In this document: positions 33,172 to 41,285 of the stretch, piece after piece
Position numbering within the stretch: position 1 is the stretch's first letter
Layout: every line of letters begins with the position of its first letter
The notes under the pieces: generated by a model
The model's input: the letters and a program-made list of their open reading frames with translations, nothing else
Told to the model about the DNA's origin: nothing
Database searches by the model: none
Translations under genes and position numbers: made by a program
Assembly: GCA_012520935.1 (NCBI GenBank)
Contig: JAAYNG010000054.1
Location: 1-41,580, forward strand
Length of the DNA: 41,580 bases
From: Tissierellia bacterium
GTDB taxonomy: Bacteria > Bacillota > Clostridia > Tissierellales > Peptoniphilaceae
Reading direction: 5' to 3'

Positions 33172-35075
33172 CTGAATTTGAAAATAGGCATTATACTGCG
33201 GATGATATACAGGTTTTGGAGGGTTTGGAAGCTGTAAGGGTGAGACCTGCTATGTATATCGGGTCCACTTCTTTAAAGGGCCTGCACCATCTGGTTTATG
33301 AGGTGGTTGACAATAGTATAGACGAGGCTCTTGCTGGGATTTGCGATACTATTGAAATTACCATCGGCAAGGACTTGACCGTTGAGGTTAAGGATAATGG
33401 GTCCGGTATCCCTGTGGAAATCCACCCGAAGACCGGAAAGTCTACTGTGGAAACTGTACTTACTATGCTCCATGCCGGTGGAAAGTTCGATTCAAGTGCC
33501 TACAAGGTATCCGGCGGCCTTCACGGTGTTGGGGTTTCTTGTGTTAATGCCCTGTCAGAAAGGTTGATTGTGGAAGTTAAGAGGAACGGCAAGCTATATA
33601 GGCAGGAGTTCAGCAAGGGTAGACCGGTTAGTGAACTTGAAATAGTTGGCGATTCTGTCGGTCACGGGACTAAGATAAGCTACTTGGCTGATGATACTAT
33701 ATTTGAAACTTTAAATTACGATGCTGATGTTTTAAGGTCAAGGTTCAGGGAAATGGCCTTCCTTAACAAGAGCATAAAAATTATCTTTACTGATGAAAGA
33801 GTTGATAAGACTGAAGTTTTCCACTATGATGGCGGGATTAAGTCTTTTGTTGAATATATAAACAGGAATAAGACCGGTCAAAAGAGTGAGGTTATTTACT
33901 TTGAAGGGAAGGACGAGGGCAAGGAAATTGAAGTTGCCATCCAGTATACTGACTCCTATAGTGAAAATATATATTCTTTTGCCAATAATATAAATACTGT
34001 TGACGGGGGGACCCATCTTTCCGGCTTTAAGTCTGCCTTGACCAGGTGTTTGAATGACTATGGCAGGAAGTTTAACCTTATCAAGGAAAATGAGGAAAAC
34101 TTGTCGGGTGATGATGCCAGAGAGGGCTTGACGGCTATTATTTCTGTAAAGCTTGTGGACCCTCAGTTTGAAGGGCAAACTAAGACCAAGTTAGGTAATC
34201 AAGACATGAGGTCCTTTGCTGATTCTACTACCTATGAGATGCTTTATGCCTATTTGGAGGAACATCCGAAGGAGGCCAAGGACATCTTGGATGCGGCTAT
34301 ACTCTCCCAAAGGGCAAGGTTTGCAGCAAGGAAGGCAAGGGACTTGACCAAGAGAAAGTCTGCCTTGGAAACTTCCACCCTGCCGGGTAAGCTGGTTGAC
34401 TGTAGGAGGCATGGTACGGAAGGGACTGAAATCTTTCTGGTGGAAGGGGACTCTGCAGGTGGGTCTGCCATTGGGGCAAGGGATTCTGAATACCAGGCGA
34501 TTTTACCTCTGAGGGGTAAGATTATGAATGTTGAAAAGGCAAGGATTGATAAGGTCCTTGGTTATGAGGAAATTAGGTCTATGATTACTGCCTTCGGCAC
34601 CGGTATTGGGGATGACTTTGATATTTCCAAGTTAAGGTATGAAAAGATTATTATAATGACCGATGCCGATGTGGACGGTGAACACATTGCTACCTTGTTA
34701 TTGACTTTCTTCTTCAGGTATATGAAGGACTTGATAAAGGCAGGTCATGTTTATATGGCTAATCCGCCTCTTTATAAGCTTTCAAGGGCGAAAAAGGAAC
34801 ATTATTTTTATGATACTGAATCTTATGATAGGTTTATGGCTGAAAATTCAGATGTCAAGTGGGATGTTCAAAGGTACAAGGGTCTTGGTGAGATGGACAA
34901 GGACCAATTGTGGGAAACTACAATGGACCCTGTAACCAGGATTTTAAAGAGGGTTGTATTGGAAGATGAAGTTGAGGCTGATGAAATTTTCACAATGCTT
35001 ATGGGGGAAAAGGTTGAGCCTAGAAGGGAATTCATCGAGGAAAATGCCAGATATGCAACTAACATTGACACATAG
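33168..35075 (+). CDS. gyrB: DNA gyrase subunit B
   Basis: This 635-residue ATPase subunit starts at ATG 33168, five bases after GGAGG and overlapping the recF stop (ATGA); a TTG four codons earlier is unlikely. The GHKL ATPase carries EVVDNSIDEA (about 45), DNGSGIPV (about 78) and GGLHGVGVSCVNAL (about 115). The transducer follows. The TOPRIM domain has EGDSAGGSA (about 425) and DADVDGEH (about 498). With GyrA it introduces negative supercoils. Length and gyrA adjacency indicate gyrase rather than topoisomerase IV. Confidence 0.97.
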   Translation: MTEFENRHYTADDIQVLEGLEAVRVRPAMYIGSTSLKGLHHLVYEVVDNSIDEALAGICDTIEITIGKDLTVEVKDNGSGIPVEIHPKTGKSTVETVLTMLHAGGKFDSSAYKVSGGLHGVGVSCVNALSERLIVEVKRNGKLYRQEFSKGRPVSELEIVGDSVGHGTKISYLADDTIFETLNYDADVLRSRFREMAFLNKSIKIIFTDERVDKTEVFHYDGGIKSFVEYINRNKTGQKSEVIYFEGKDEGKEIEVAIQYTDSYSENIYSFANNINTVDGGTHLSGFKSALTRCLNDYGRKFNLIKENEENLSGDDAREGLTAIISVKLVDPQFEGQTKTKLGNQDMRSFADSTTYEMLYAYLEEHPKEAKDILDAAILSQRARFAARKARDLTKRKSALETSTLPGKLVDCRRHGTEGTEIFLVEGDSAGGSAIGARDSEYQAILPLRGKIMNVEKARIDKVLGYEEIRSMITAFGTGIGDDFDISKLRYEKIIIMTDADVDGEHIATLLLTFFFRYMKDLIKAGHVYMANPPLYKLSRAKKEHYFYDTESYDRFMAENSDVKWDVQRYKGLGEMDKDQLWETTMDPVTRILKRVVLEDEVEADEIFTMLMGEKVEPRREFIEENARYATNIDT

Positions 35076-35091
35076 ACAATAGGAGGAAGAA

Positions 35092-37509
35092 ATGATTGAC
35101 GATAGAGAAATAAACTTAGAGAGGCAGATGAAGGAGTCCTACCTGAATTATTCCATGTCTGTTATTACACAAAGGGCCCTGCCCGATGTGAGGGATGGAT
35201 TGAAGCCTGTTCATAGGCGTATTGTCTATGCTATGGAGGAATTGGGTGTAACTCCTGACAAGCCTTATAGGAAGTCTGCCAAAATCACAGGGGATGTAAT
35301 GGGTAACTACCATCCACATGGTAATGCTGCAATATATGATGCTATGGTAAGGCTGGCTCAGGACTTTAATACCCGATATCCCTTAGTAGACGGTCACGGT
35401 AACTTTGGTTCAATTGATGGGTACGGGGCAGCGGCAGAACGGTATACAGAGGCTAGGATGTCCCACTTTTCTATGGAGCTTTTAAGGGATATTAGGAAGA
35501 ATACCATTGACTTCAAGCCCAATTATGATGGCGAAAGGCTGGAGCCTGTAGTTTTACCTTCAAGGTTTCCAAACCTGTTAGTCAACGGGTCTGCCGGTAT
35601 TGCTGTTGGTATGGCAACCAACATGGCACCTCATAACTTGACCGAGTCCATTGACGGTGTTATTGAAGTTATAAATAATCCTGATGTTACTATAGATGAA
35701 TTGATGAAGATAATAAAGGCACCTGACTTCCCGACCGGTGGGAATATAATAGGTTTTGACGGTATTAAAGAAGCCTATAGGACCGGCAGGGGCAGGGTTA
35801 AGCTAAGGGCAAAGGTTGAAATTGAAGAGGGTAAGAGGGGGAGGACACAGATTGTTGCTACAGAAATCCCCTACCAGGTCAACAAGATTAGGCTCATTGA
35901 AAGGATAGCTGAACTTGTCAAGGACAAGAAGATAGAGGGTATTTCCGGAGTTAACGATGAGTCTGACAGGAACGGTATGAGGATTGTTGTAGATGTTAGG
36001 AAGGACTTCAGCCCTCAGGTTGTTTTAAATAACCTATTTAAGCAAACCCAATTTGAAACCACATTTGGTATCATTAACCTCTGTCTTGTGGACGGGGTCC
36101 CTAAGGTTTTAAATTTAAAGGAACTAATTGAAGAGTATGTGAAGTTCCAAAGGGAAGTTGTAATTAGAAGGACCAAGTTCGACCTGGAAAAGGCTGAGGC
36201 AAGGGACCATATTGTTCAAGGTCTTTTAATTGCCATTGACAATATTGATGAGGTAATTAAGATAATAAGAGAGTCCTATGACGATGCATCCCAAAGGTTG
36301 ATGGACAGGTTTAAGCTTTCAGAAGTCCAAGCCGGAGCAATCCTGGACATGAGGCTTAGGAGGCTTCAAGGTCTTGAAAAGGAAAAGCTTGAGGAGGAAC
36401 ACCTCTTCTTAACTAAGGAAATTGCAAGGTTAAAGGAAATTCTTTCCTCCATGAAGCTGGTTGATGGAATTATTATCCAAGAGATTACTGAGATTAAAAA
36501 TAAATTTGGTGACGACAGGAGGACTGGAATTTTACCTGACGAGGGTGATATTGAGCTGGAAGATGTCATTGAAGAAGAGGATGTTATCATTACACTTACC
36601 CACTTCGGCTATATAAAAAGGACCTCAGAGTCTGAATACAGGGCACAAAGGCGGGGTGGCAAGGGGATAGCAGCCTTGACCACAAGGGAGGAGGACTTTG
36701 TTGAGGATATCTATATCACCTCTACCCATGACAAGATTTACTTCTTTACAAGTTTTGGCAAGGTCTTTGCCAAGAGGGCCTTTGAAATTCCGGAAGGGTC
36801 AAGGACTGCCAGAGGTACTGCTGTAATTAACCTCTTAGACTTGGAAAAGGGTGAAACTATTAATTCCATTGTCCCTATTTCTAAGGGGAGTGATTCAAAG
36901 TACTTTATGTTTATAACTAAGAATGGTCTGGTAAAGAGGACAGAAATCAACCTCTTTGAAAATATCAGGTCTTCGGGTATTATAGCCATAGGTTTAAGGG
37001 ATGGGGATGAGCTTGTGGCTGTAAGGCAGACTACCGGTGATATGAATGCTATTATAGTTTCTGAAGATGGACAGGCCATCAGGTTTGATGAGGATACCAT
37101 CAGGCCATCGGGCAGGACTGCCATGGGTGTTATTGCCATGAGGCTTGATAAAGGGGATGCTGTAATCGGCATGGAGGTAGGTATTAAGGATGCTGAGGAC
37201 ATATACCTTTTGACTATTTCTGAAAATGGCTTTGGTAAGAGAACTCTCATGTCTGAATACAGGACACAAAACAGGGGAGGCAAGGGTGTTATTTGCTACA
37301 AGCCTACCGGCAAGACCGGCAAGCTGGTCGGTGTAAAGGTTGTAACTAATTCCGATGATGTCTTGTTAATTACCAACGATGGTACTATAATAAGGGTACA
37401 CGCCAAGGATATTTCTGAACAAGGTAGGGCAACAAGGGGTGTAACCGTGATGAATACAGAAGATGCAAAGATTGTATCCATTGCAAAGGTAGTGGAAGAA
37501 GAAGATTAA
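35092..37509 (+). CDS. gyrA: DNA gyrase subunit A
   Basis: This 805-residue breakage-reunion subunit starts at an ATG preceded by AGGAGG. The catalytic tyrosine is Tyr118 in [11 protein letters not shown]. The C-terminal beta-pinwheel carries a GyrA-box-like QRRGGKG (about residue 520), supporting gyrase identity. In the quinolone-contact region the sequence is [13 protein letters not shown] (residues 74-86). The position equivalent to E. coli Ser83 is Ala79, while the Asp87 equivalent (Asp83) is kept. The gene is 16 bases after gyrB and is followed by a hairpin repeat, not a T-run terminator. Confidence 0.97.
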   Translation: MIDDREINLERQMKESYLNYSMSVITQRALPDVRDGLKPVHRRIVYAMEELGVTPDKPYRKSAKITGDVMGNYHPHGNAAIYDAMVRLAQDFNTRYPLVDGHGNFGSIDGYGAAAERYTEARMSHFSMELLRDIRKNTIDFKPNYDGERLEPVVLPSRFPNLLVNGSAGIAVGMATNMAPHNLTESIDGVIEVINNPDVTIDELMKIIKAPDFPTGGNIIGFDGIKEAYRTGRGRVKLRAKVEIEEGKRGRTQIVATEIPYQVNKIRLIERIAELVKDKKIEGISGVNDESDRNGMRIVVDVRKDFSPQVVLNNLFKQTQFETTFGIINLCLVDGVPKVLNLKELIEEYVKFQREVVIRRTKFDLEKAEARDHIVQGLLIAIDNIDEVIKIIRESYDDASQRLMDRFKLSEVQAGAILDMRLRRLQGLEKEKLEEEHLFLTKEIARLKEILSSMKLVDGIIIQEITEIKNKFGDDRRTGILPDEGDIELEDVIEEEDVIITLTHFGYIKRTSESEYRAQRRGGKGIAALTTREEDFVEDIYITSTHDKIYFFTSFGKVFAKRAFEIPEGSRTARGTAVINLLDLEKGETINSIVPISKGSDSKYFMFITKNGLVKRTEINLFENIRSSGIIAIGLRDGDELVAVRQTTGDMNAIIVSEDGQAIRFDEDTIRPSGRTAMGVIAMRLDKGDAVIGMEVGIKDAEDIYLLTISENGFGKRTLMSEYRTQNRGGKGVICYKPTGKTGKLVGVKVVTNSDDVLLITNDGTIIRVHAKDISEQGRATRGVTVMNTEDAKIVSIAKVVEEED

Positions 37510-37515
37510 ATGCGT

Positions 37516-37534
37516 GGGCGGAAACCATCCGCCC
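37516..37534. repeat. Hairpin-module repeat between gyrA and the STAS gene
   Basis: GGGCGGA (37516-37522) and TCCGCCC (37528-37534) are perfect complements around a five-base loop and are followed by CCTAGG. It lies in the 44-base gap between gyrA and the STAS gene. There is no T-run after it, so full termination is unlikely. Confidence 0.7.
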
Positions 37535-37553
37535 CTAGGCTAAGGAGGAAAAG

Positions 37554-37877
37554 ATGGATAAAGTTTATAATGAAGAACTTTGCCAGTGGGAGTATAGGCC
37601 GGTTGGAGATATTGATATTCAAAATTCTAATGAAATAAAAAAAGAAATTTTAGGTGACTTCTCTGAAAAAGAGGGGGACATCTTAATTGATGGTAAAGAC
37701 CTTGAATATATTGATTCCACAGGCTTGGGTGCAATTATAGCCATATATAAAGAGGTCAACGACAGGGGCAAAAAAATTATTTTTACCAATCTTGCCAAGT
37801 TTGTCCACAAGCTATTTAAAATTACTGATATGGATAAGTTGTTTGAAATAAGGGGAGTTGAAAATGGGGAAGATTAG
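37554..37877 (+). CDS. STAS-domain anti-sigma-factor antagonist (RsbV-like)
   Basis: This 107-residue STAS protein has the phosphorylation-loop signature YIDSTGLGAIIAIY (Ser55/Thr56, residues 52-65). The edges are typical of SpoIIAA/RsbV, including the start EYRPVGDIDIQNSNEIKKEI. Such antagonists release sigma factors from anti-sigma kinases, and phosphorylation of the conserved Ser switches them off. The ATG follows AAGGAGG and lies 44 bases after gyrA. It overlaps the next gene by 14 bases, giving an antagonist-antisigma-sigma operon. Its upstream phosphatase is not in the window. Confidence 0.92.
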   Translation: MDKVYNEELCQWEYRPVGDIDIQNSNEIKKEILGDFSEKEGDILIDGKDLEYIDSTGLGAIIAIYKEVNDRGKKIIFTNLAKFVHKLFKITDMDKLFEIRGVENGED

Positions 37878-38211
37878 TTTAACTGTTCCTAAGGGAAAGG
37901 ATTATATTGGAGTTTTAAGACTTACGGCTTCTTCTGTTGCCAACTGCTATAAGTTTTCCTTAGATGAGATTGAAGATATTAAGATTTCCATAGCAGAGGC
38001 TGCAATCCTATATATAGGGTCTGATGTGGAAGAAGACTTGACTACTAGCTTTGACTTTATAGATGGGGAGCTTACTATTGAAATGACCATATCCCAACCC
38101 AGTGATGACAGCTTATCTTTACAAATTATTACTGCCCTTATGGATGAAGCAAGATTTGTAGATGATATTTTATTAATGAAAAAATGCCTAAAGGAAAATG
38201 CTAATGGCTAA
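37864..38211 (+). CDS. RsbW-like anti-sigma factor, degenerate ATP-binding site
   Basis: By position and fold this is the RsbW/SpoIIAB partner, 115 residues from the ATG at 37864 (six bases after GGGGAG; a TTG at 37858 is less likely). The N-terminal part has LRLTASSVANCYKFSLDEIE, and the N-box helix reads DIKISIAEAAILYIGSDV. In active kinases this helix is E-x-x-x-N. Here Glu45 is kept but the Asn position is Leu49. No DxGxG-like G1 box is visible after the ELTIEMTIS strand, and the chain is about 20-25 residues shorter than usual. It may bind sigma factor without phosphorylating the antagonist. Confidence 0.78.
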   Translation: MGKISLTVPKGKDYIGVLRLTASSVANCYKFSLDEIEDIKISIAEAAILYIGSDVEEDLTTSFDFIDGELTIEMTISQPSDDSLSLQIITALMDEARFVDDILLMKKCLKENANG

Positions 38212-38983
38212 GAATAGGACGAAAAAATCCGGTTTTTTGGATAAGGAAGAAGTAAGAGAATACTTCGACAAGTACAAAGAGACCGGTGATAAGGAGGTAA
38301 GGGAGATTTTAATTGAGAACTTCCTCTTTATCCCGGAAATTTTAGCGAGAAAGTATACCAACAGGGGTATCGAATACGATGACATCTTTCAGGTTGCCTG
38401 CATAGGTTTGATATATGCCATCGATAGGTTCGACCCTGACAGGGGTTTTGAATTCTCGTCTTTTGCCACGCCTACAATTATTGGTGAAATCAAGAAGTAC
38501 TTCAGGGACAAGGGCTGGACCATTAAGGTTCCAAGAAGGATTCAAGAGACTTCCAAGAGGATAAACAATGCCAAGTTGGAGCTTTACCAGACTCTGGGCA
38601 GGTCGCCTACGGCTGAGGATATTGCTGATTTTCTTGGCCTTTCTGAAGAGGAAGTCTTGGAAGTTATGGAGGCAAGCAAGGTATATAGTCCTCAGTCTTT
38701 GGATGTTACCTTTGATAGTGGTGAGGAAAACGAAGTATACTTAAGGGACCTGATTGGAGAAAAGGACGACTTTTTCGACAGGATTGACTATTCCGACTTT
38801 CTTATGAAGGCACTTGAAAAATTGTCTTATGTGGAAAGGAAGATTCTTTTGGACAGGTATTTTGATAAGGAGACCCAGGTCAACATAGCCAAGGAGCTTG
38901 GTATTTCTCAAATGACAGTTTCCAGGATTGAAAAGAAGGTATTGGAGAAGCTTAAGAAGGACTTATTAAAGTCTATTAGCTAG
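38204..38983 (+). CDS. SigB/SigF/SigG-family alternative RNA polymerase sigma factor
   Basis: This 259-residue sigma-70-family protein has region 2 in EYDDIFQVACIGLIYAIDRF, FEFSSFATPTIIGEIKKYFR and DKGWTIKVPRRIQE (about 60-115), and region 3. Region 4 has VERKILLDRYFDKETQVNIA, KELGISQMTVSRIEKKVLEK (about 205-250). The VPRR motif is typical of the stress/sporulation group. The ATG at 38204 lies eight bases after AAGGA; the ATG at 38198 is too close to it. It overlaps the anti-sigma gene by eight bases. Its target promoters cannot be determined here, and stress sigma and sporulation sigma are both possible. Confidence 0.92.
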   Translation: MAKNRTKKSGFLDKEEVREYFDKYKETGDKEVREILIENFLFIPEILARKYTNRGIEYDDIFQVACIGLIYAIDRFDPDRGFEFSSFATPTIIGEIKKYFRDKGWTIKVPRRIQETSKRINNAKLELYQTLGRSPTAEDIADFLGLSEEEVLEVMEASKVYSPQSLDVTFDSGEENEVYLRDLIGEKDDFFDRIDYSDFLMKALEKLSYVERKILLDRYFDKETQVNIAKELGISQMTVSRIEKKVLEKLKKDLLKSIS

Positions 38984-38993
38984 GTGAGATAAA

Positions 38994-39566
38994 ATGGGTT
39001 TTTTACAGATAATTGCTATATCCTTTGCCCTAGCCATGGATGCCTTTGCGGTTTCCATATGTCAGGGGATTAGGACAAGGGGAAGGAATTACAAGAAAGC
39101 ACTGGCTATAGGCCTGTTCTTTGGTGGCTTTCAAGCCCTTATGCCTATAATCGGTTATTTTTTAGGTGACTACTTTCATAAGTTCATAATGGATGTGGAC
39201 CATTGGATAGCCTTTGGTCTTCTTGCCTTTATCGGTGGCAAGATGGTCTACGAGTCTGTAAGGTCAATTTTGTATAATGGGACATGTTCCGGCGAAGAGA
39301 GCAATTTGGACTTGAGAGAACTTGTCTTGCTTTCTGTTGCCACAAGTATAGATGCCATGGCTGTTGGAATTACCTTTGGTGTCTTGAAGGTAGGTATTTT
39401 TATTCCGGCCCTGTCAATTGGTATTATAACATTTGCCATGTCATTTTTTGGTGTAATCGCTGGTAATAAGCTTGGGGAGAAGACGGAAATAGCTGCGGAA
39501 ATTCTTGGCGGCCTTGTCCTTATAGGTATTGGGATAAAGATTCTGGTGGAACATTTAAGTGCATAG
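38994..39566 (+). CDS. mntP: Manganese efflux pump MntP-like
   Basis: This 190-residue membrane protein has two related halves of three helices: FLQIIAISFALAMDAFAVSI, then GLFFGGFQALMPIIGYFLGD in the first half, and LLSVATSIDAMAVGITFGVL, SFFGVIAGNKLGEKTEIAAE in the second. The conserved Asp residues in AMDAFAVS and SIDAMAVG match the metal-transport sites of MntP/YtaF. MntP exports Mn2+. The start has an AGGTGAG site 10 bases after the sigma gene; it may be read from the same transcript. No manganese riboswitch is visible. Confidence 0.88.
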   Translation: MGFLQIIAISFALAMDAFAVSICQGIRTRGRNYKKALAIGLFFGGFQALMPIIGYFLGDYFHKFIMDVDHWIAFGLLAFIGGKMVYESVRSILYNGTCSGEESNLDLRELVLLSVATSIDAMAVGITFGVLKVGIFIPALSIGIITFAMSFFGVIAGNKLGEKTEIAAEILGGLVLIGIGIKILVEHLSA

Positions 39567-39578
39567 GGATTGATAGAA

Positions 39579-39594
39579 TGTTCCACGAGGAACA
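39579..39594. promoter_or_regulatory. parS-like site 3
   Basis: TGTTCCACGAGGAACA carries both perfect arms (TGTTCC, GGAACA) of the ParB-binding palindrome with one central deviation (CACGAG instead of CACGTG). It lies 105 bases upstream of parA, where ParB could bind and also influence parAB expression. Confidence 0.78.
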
Positions 39595-39683
39595 TTTAAA
39601 TTTTTTATCCAATTATAATTTTTTTAAATTTAACTTTTATTGTTACAGGTTTTTTGATATCATACTAGGGGGAGGTGTAAGAC

Positions 39684-40448
39684 TTGGCTAGGATTATTTC
39701 TTGTTTTAACCAAAAGGGCGGTGTTGGCAAGACCACAACTGCAGTTAATTTGGCTGCTATGGTGGCTAAGACCGGCAAGAGGACTTTACTTTTTGACTTT
39801 GACCCACAGGCAAATGCCACCAGCGGGGTTGGAGTTGACAAGAAGGATTCTCGTCTTTATGACTTGTTGATTAATAAGTCTAACTTGGAAGAGGCTCTTA
39901 TTGAAACTGAATATAAAAACCTTTTCCTTATTCCTGCCGACAATAGGTTGGCCGGTTTGGAGGTTGAGCTTGCCCTTATGGAAGGCTGGGAAAGGATACT
40001 TAAAGATGCCTTGGCACCCATTAAAGACAAGTTTGAATACATCATCATTGATGCCCCTCCTTCTCTAGGTATACTTTCCATGCTGTCTTTGATTGCATCT
40101 GATTCAATTTTGATACCTATCCAGTCAGAGTATTATGCCTTGGAGGGGGTAAGTGAACTCTATTCTACTTATAATAAGATTAAGAAGAAGTTAAATCCTG
40201 ACCTGGAGATAGAGGGCGTACTCTTAACCATGTATGATTCCAGGACCAACCTGTCCAAGTCGGTAAAGACAGAGGCTGAAAATTTTTTTAAGGACAAGGT
40301 TTATAAGACGACTATTCCTAGAAATATAAAGGTTGCTGAGTCACCAAGCTTTGGAAAGCCTGTAGTTTACTACGATTGGTTGAGTAGTGGTGCTATTGCC
40401 TATAAGAAGCTTGCAAGGGAGTTTTTAAAACGAGGTGAAAAGAGATGA
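39684..40448 (+). CDS. parA: Chromosome-partitioning ATPase ParA (Soj)
   Basis: This 254-residue Walker-type ATPase has the deviant Walker A CFNQKGGVGKTTTAVNLAAM (about residues 7-26), Walker A' DFDPQANATSG (about 39-49), and Walker B YIIIDAPPSLGIL (about 115-127). It starts with TTG six bases after GGGGGAGGTG. It lacks an N-terminal helix-turn-helix, as expected for the chromosomal Soj type. With ParB and parS it segregates origins and can regulate DnaA. The stop overlaps parB (ATGA). Confidence 0.96.
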   Translation: MARIISCFNQKGGVGKTTTAVNLAAMVAKTGKRTLLFDFDPQANATSGVGVDKKDSRLYDLLINKSNLEEALIETEYKNLFLIPADNRLAGLEVELALMEGWERILKDALAPIKDKFEYIIIDAPPSLGILSMLSLIASDSILIPIQSEYYALEGVSELYSTYNKIKKKLNPDLEIEGVLLTMYDSRTNLSKSVKTEAENFFKDKVYKTTIPRNIKVAESPSFGKPVVYYDWLSSGAIAYKKLAREFLKRGEKR

Positions 40449-41281
40449 CCAGAAAGGGGCTAGGCAGGGGTTTAGGTGCCCTTATAGATGATGTGATGGA
40501 TGAGGAATTTGATTCTATACAACTTGTTGATATGGATAAAATTATTCCCAACGAGGACCAGCCCAGGAAGGACTTTAACAAGGAGTCCATTGAAGAGCTG
40601 GCAAATTCCATTGAAGAAAACGGCTTGATATCCCCTATTATCTTGAAAAAAGACGGTATCAAGTTCTCAATTGTTGCCGGTGAGAGGAGGTACAGGGCCT
40701 GCAAGCTTTTGGGCCTTGACAAGATAGAGGCCATAGTCAAGGACTTGGAAGAGCTTGAGGCTAAGAAGCTTGCCATTATTGAGAATGTCCAGAGGGAAGA
40801 TTTAAACCCGATGGAGGAGGCCATGGCCTACAAGTTGATAATAGATGAGTACTCAATGACCCAGGAGGAACTGGCCAAGGGTCTTGGCAAGTCCAGGTCC
40901 CATGTGGCCAATATGCTGAGACTTACAGGTCTGCCTGAAGAAGTAAAGGAAGCTATCAGGGATGGTAATATTTCTGTAGGCCATGCTAAGGTCCTGGCCG
41001 GTGTTAAAGCTGACACAGACAAGCTGGAATTTGCAAGGCAGGTTGAAAGGGAAAAGCTATCTGTAAAGGACCTGGAGGCTGCTATAAGTGTAAAGAAGTC
41101 TAAGCCTCTTGAAAGGCCCAAGCCTGTAAATTACTATTTAAATGATATCGAGGGTCAGTTGACTGAGGAATTGGGTGTAAAGGTGGAGATCAAGGGGTCT
41201 GAATCTAAGGGGAAACTCTCCATTGATTACTATAGCAAGGAAGATTTGGAAGCTATTATTGAAATATTAAGAAGGGGGTAA
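40445..41281 (+). CDS. parB: Chromosome-partitioning protein ParB (Spo0J)
   Basis: This 278-residue CTP-dependent clamp protein begins with TRKGLGRGLGALIDDV, the ParA-activating tail with conserved Arg. The CTPase/N domain has the NEDQPRKDF box and GERRYRACKLLG (about residues 79-90). The helix-turn-helix that reads parS lies in TQEELAKGLGKSRSHVANML (about 139-158). The C-terminal dimer domain is at 215-278. Three matching parS-like sites are in the window. It is last in the parAB operon, with GAGG at the start. Confidence 0.96.
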   Translation: MTRKGLGRGLGALIDDVMDEEFDSIQLVDMDKIIPNEDQPRKDFNKESIEELANSIEENGLISPIILKKDGIKFSIVAGERRYRACKLLGLDKIEAIVKDLEELEAKKLAIIENVQREDLNPMEEAMAYKLIIDEYSMTQEELAKGLGKSRSHVANMLRLTGLPEEVKEAIRDGNISVGHAKVLAGVKADTDKLEFARQVEREKLSVKDLEAAISVKKSKPLERPKPVNYYLNDIEGQLTEELGVKVEIKGSESKGKLSIDYYSKEDLEAIIEILRRG

Positions 41282-41285
41282 TAAA

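Noticed and set aside
36738-37283. Long antisense open frame inside gyrA
   Set aside because: It is a mirror frame of a strongly conserved gene, with no ribosome-binding site and no recognisable domain.
37516-37534. Intrinsic terminator of gyrA
   Set aside because: The stem is strong but no T-run follows, and the same hairpin core occurs as a dispersed repeat elsewhere.
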